Source: JBNKLG01 sp050292235 (GTDB lineage Bacteria; Pseudomonadota; Gammaproteobacteria; Chromatiales; Chromatiaceae). Taken from it: a stretch of DNA of 24,710 bases. Shown piece by piece: positions 22,316 to 24,710 of the stretch. The stretch's first letter is position 1; each line of letters opens with the position of its first letter. The DNA lies in assembly GCA_050292235.1 (NCBI GenBank), contig JBNKLG010000037.1:1-24710 (forward strand), written 5' to 3'. The notes beneath the pieces are model-generated. The model searched no databases. It was not told the DNA's origin and saw nothing but the letters and a program-made list of their open reading frames with translations. Both the position numbers and the translations under genes were made by a program.

Positions 22316-24208
22316 CTAGGCCAGATCGGCCCTATCGCCCTTCTCCTGCAGCCAGCTCTTCCGGTCGCCTGATCTTTTCTTGGCCAACAGCATATCCATG
22401 AGGCTATGGCTGTCATCACCTTCCTCCAGCGTCAGCCGCACCAGACGCCGGGTATCGGGATGCATGGTGGTTTCGCGCAGTTGCAGAGGATTCATCTCCC
22501 CCAGACCTTTGAAGCGCTGAATACCCACCTTGCCCTTAAGCTTTTCGGCCTCGATACGATCCAGCACGCCCTGCTTCTCCGCATCGTCCAGGGCATAGAA
22601 AACCCGTTTGCCGACATCGATGCGATAGAGAGGTGGCATGGCCACATGGATATGACCCTCCCGCACCAGTACTGGGAAATGACGCAGAAAGAGGGCACAG
22701 AGCAACGTGGCGATGTGCAGGCCATCGGAATCAGCATCGGCCAGGATGCAGATCTTGCCGAAACGTAAGTTACTGAGATCGTCGCTCCCTGGTTCCATGC
22801 CAATGGCCACGGCGATGTCATGCACCTCTTGCGATGCCAGCACCTCCAGCGAATCTACCTCCCAGGTGTTGAGGATCTTGCCGCGCAGGGGCATCACCGC
22901 CTGAAATTCACGATCCCTGGCCTGCTTGGCTGAGCCACCAGCGGAATCCCCCTCTACCAGAAACAGTTCCGTGCGGGTGAGATCGGCACTACCACAATCG
23001 GCCAGCTTGCCCGGTAGCTTGGGACCTTGGGTGATTTTTTTCCGCGCCACTTTGCGCCCGGCCCGAAGGCGATTCTGGGCTGCACCAATGGCCATCTCGG
23101 CGATGGCCTCTCCAATCTCGGTGTGCTGGTTGAGCCAGAGGCTGAAGGTATCCTTGACCACACCAGCCACGAAGGCAGCACATTCCCGGGACGAGAGACG
23201 CTCTTTGGTCTGGCCGGCAAACTGCGGATCCAGCAGTTTGACCGAGAGCACATAGCTGATATTGCCCCAGACATCCTCGGGACTGAGTTTGACGCCCCGG
23301 GGCAAAAGATTGCGAAACTCGCAAAACTCCCGTACTGCTTCGGTCAACCCGGTACGCAATCCGTTAACATGGGTACCACCCTGCACCGTAGGAATGAGGT
23401 TCACATAGCTTTCCGCGACCACCTCACCCCCTTCCGGCAGCCAGAGCAAAGCCCAGTCAGCCGCTTCGTGTTCAGCGGTCACCGAACCGGTGAAGGGCTC
23501 TTCCGGCAGACAAAGAGATGCCTTGACGGCATCCATCAAATAGTCTCTGAGCCCCTCCTGATAACACCAGTCAAAGGTTTCGCCGCTGTTTTCATCGTGG
23601 AAACTGACCTGCAGCCCCGGGCAGAGCACCGCCTTGGCCCGCAAGATATGCAGCAGCTGACGCACTGCAAAATTGGCGGTATCGAAATATTTGGGGTCGG
23701 GCCAGAAACGCAACCGGGTACCCGTGTTGGCCTTGCCAACGCTGCCCACCTCTTCCAAGGCAGACACCTGATAGCCATCGGCAAAGGCCATGTTGTATTC
23801 CGTGCCTCCACGCTTGATCCAAACCTCCAGATGTTTGGAGAGGGCATTGACCACCGAAACGCCAACCCCGTGCAGGCCACCGGAAAACTGATAGTTATCG
23901 CTGTTGAATTTGCCCCCGGCATGGAGTTTGGTAAGGATCACCTCCACCCCTGGTACACCCAACTCGGGATGAAGATCCACCGGCATGCCGCGACCATCGT
24001 CGGTCACCTCTATCGAGCCATCTTTGAACAGCACCACCTGGATGCGCTTGGCGTGACCTGCTATGGCCTCATCGACGCTGTTGTCGATGACCTCCTGCGC
24101 CAGATGGTTGGGGCGGCTGGTATCGGTGTACATCCCCGGTCTCTTGCGCACCGGATCAAGACCGCTTAATACCTCGATGGCAGAAGCGTTATAACCGCTC
24201 ATAGGCAT
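22316..24208 (-). CDS. parE: Topoisomerase IV subunit B (ParE)
   Basis: ATPase subunit of topoisomerase IV, which with ParC unlinks daughter chromosomes. The 630 residues show the GHKL ATPase (IDNSVDEA at 41-48, DDGRGMP at 70-76, HAGGKF at 96-101, GGLHGVG at 110-116), the transducer domain, and the TOPRIM part with EGDSAGG (419-425), PLRGKILN and DADSDG (491-496). Length and the missing long C-terminal insertion distinguish it from GyrB of Gammaproteobacteria. The ATG at 24206-24208 has GAGGA five bases upstream; that ribosome site overlaps the stop of the upstream CNP1-like gene, indicating coupled translation. parC is not in the window. Confidence 0.96.
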   Translation of the reverse strand: MPMSGYNASAIEVLSGLDPVRKRPGMYTDTSRPNHLAQEVIDNSVDEAIAGHAKRIQVVLFKDGSIEVTDDGRGMPVDLHPELGVPGVEVILTKLHAGGKFNSDNYQFSGGLHGVGVSVVNALSKHLEVWIKRGGTEYNMAFADGYQVSALEEVGSVGKANTGTRLRFWPDPKYFDTANFAVRQLLHILRAKAVLCPGLQVSFHDENSGETFDWCYQEGLRDYLMDAVKASLCLPEEPFTGSVTAEHEAADWALLWLPEGGEVVAESYVNLIPTVQGGTHVNGLRTGLTEAVREFCEFRNLLPRGVKLSPEDVWGNISYVLSVKLLDPQFAGQTKERLSSRECAAFVAGVVKDTFSLWLNQHTEIGEAIAEMAIGAAQNRLRAGRKVARKKITQGPKLPGKLADCGSADLTRTELFLVEGDSAGGSAKQARDREFQAVMPLRGKILNTWEVDSLEVLASQEVHDIAVAIGMEPGSDDLSNLRFGKICILADADSDGLHIATLLCALFLRHFPVLVREGHIHVAMPPLYRIDVGKRVFYALDDAEKQGVLDRIEAEKLKGKVGIQRFKGLGEMNPLQLRETTMHPDTRRLVRLTLEEGDDSHSLMDMLLAKKRSGDRKSWLQEKGDRADLA

Positions 24209-24214
24209 GAGTCC

Positions 24215-24710
24215 TCAGTAAAAGCCCGCAGGGCCGCCACTGCCAGCGCCACCCCGGGAGAAATTGCCACGGCGCGCCTCCTTGATGTGGTCAATGATCT
24301 CCCGCGGCAGGCGCGGCAGACCGTAGTTGCAGAGATAGTCTCGACCCAGCTCCTGGCGAAAACTTTTGCCCTGCACCGACTGGTTCGGCATCCAGCGGGC
24401 CTCTTTCATGATCGTCAGCCTGCCGCTTTTATCACCGAAGGCGTAAGTTTTGTACTCCTTGGTGGTGCAGTTGATGCCTTCATACATGGCATTCACCGCG
24501 CCCAGCCTGCTCTTCAGAGCAACCCAGTAACGCACCACACGATCCTGGCCCACATTCAATGTTTTGGTGTCGATAGAGACCTCGAAGTCATCGTTATCCA
24601 CCGGTACTTCCAGCATCTCATCCAGATCGGGAAAGGGCGGCACTTCCCCCGCCTGCTCCTTCCAGGGCACATCGCCACTGTCATCGTAGCGAAACTCACC
24701 GCTATCCATA
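24215..24710 (-). CDS. CNP1-like family protein, 5' end cut by the window
   Basis: About 164 residues are visible. The pattern of a WK-x(n)-PPFPDLDEML start, VGQDRVVRYWVAL, YEGINCTTKEYKTYAFGD and ARWMPN fits the CNP1-like family of exported proteobacterial proteins, whose function is unknown. Members normally begin with a signal peptide or lipoprotein signal, absent here; the methionine at the window edge is probably internal and the true start lies beyond 24710. The C-terminus ends in a Gly/Arg-rich tail. The stop is six bases before the parE start, so the two genes are likely cotranscribed. Confidence 0.8.
   Translation of the reverse strand, partial: MDSGEFRYDDSGDVPWKEQAGEVPPFPDLDEMLEVPVDNDDFEVSIDTKTLNVGQDRVVRYWVALKSRLGAVNAMYEGINCTTKEYKTYAFGDKSGRLTIMKEARWMPNQSVQGKSFRQELGRDYLCNYGLPRLPREIIDHIKEARRGNFSRGGAGSGGPAGFY

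Noticed and set aside
1..24710. CRISPR arrays, insertion sequences or prophage genes
   Set aside because: I saw no regularly spaced direct repeats, transposase or integrase motifs, or phage structural genes in the window.

Overview
The window (24,710 bp, roughly 55-60% G+C) looks like chromosome of a nitrogen-fixing gammaproteobacterium. The main evidence is a NifL-NifA pair of the Azotobacter/Pseudomonas stutzeri kind, divergent from a complete rnfABCDGEH cluster. ParE, RnfH and the CNP1-like protein also fit Gammaproteobacteria. A Chromatiales-like sulfur bacterium or symbiont is plausible, but I cannot fix the genus from sequence alone.

Layout. 1-363: end of an unrecognised gene. 472-3674 (minus): nifL-nifA. 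3675-3972: divergent control region with two exact TGT-N10-ACA NifA sites, a good sigma54 promoter facing nifL and a weaker one facing rnfA. 3973-9269 (plus): rnfABCDGEH, tightly packed with overlapping start and stop codons, encoding the membrane complex thought to supply low-potential electrons to nitrogenase. 9269-11768 (minus): a chemoreceptor with a strong terminator. 11932-13428 (minus): two paralogous XRE-type regulators, each preceded by an inverted repeat with the same core (CAAG-3nt-CTTG).

13460-16644 (plus) is the most interesting region. A near-consensus sigma70 promoter is followed by a leader with a tiny ORF, competing hairpins and a strong intrinsic terminator. Then come an RtcB-type RNA ligase, about 550 bp of non-coding but highly structured sequence holding a tRNA-like cloverleaf plus a second T-arm minihelix, and a soluble SPFH/Band-7 protein. 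This fits the RtcB + tRNA-like RNA + SPFH RNA-repair arrangement predicted by comparative genomics. The attenuator-like leader, the double tRNA-like element and the adjacent XRE operator may be new details.

16709-18339: a small conserved-looking ORF after the SPFH gene, converging on and overlapping a minus-strand operon (C_GCAxxG_C_C protein, dimeric dUTPase-like protein, YidD-like protein). 18573-20507: a membrane histidine kinase without a partner in the window. 20740-22289: a PhzF-like protein overlapping an arylamine N-acetyltransferase. 22316-24709 (minus): parE, preceded by a CNP1-like gene cut by the window edge.

How the parts work together: NifL/NifA senses redox and nitrogen state and probably switches on both its own operon and rnf through shared upstream sites, so that electron supply follows nitrogenase demand. 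Separately, the RtcB/SPFH block looks like a stress-gated RNA repair unit under transcriptional (XRE) and transcript-level (attenuator) control. That regulatory reading is inference.
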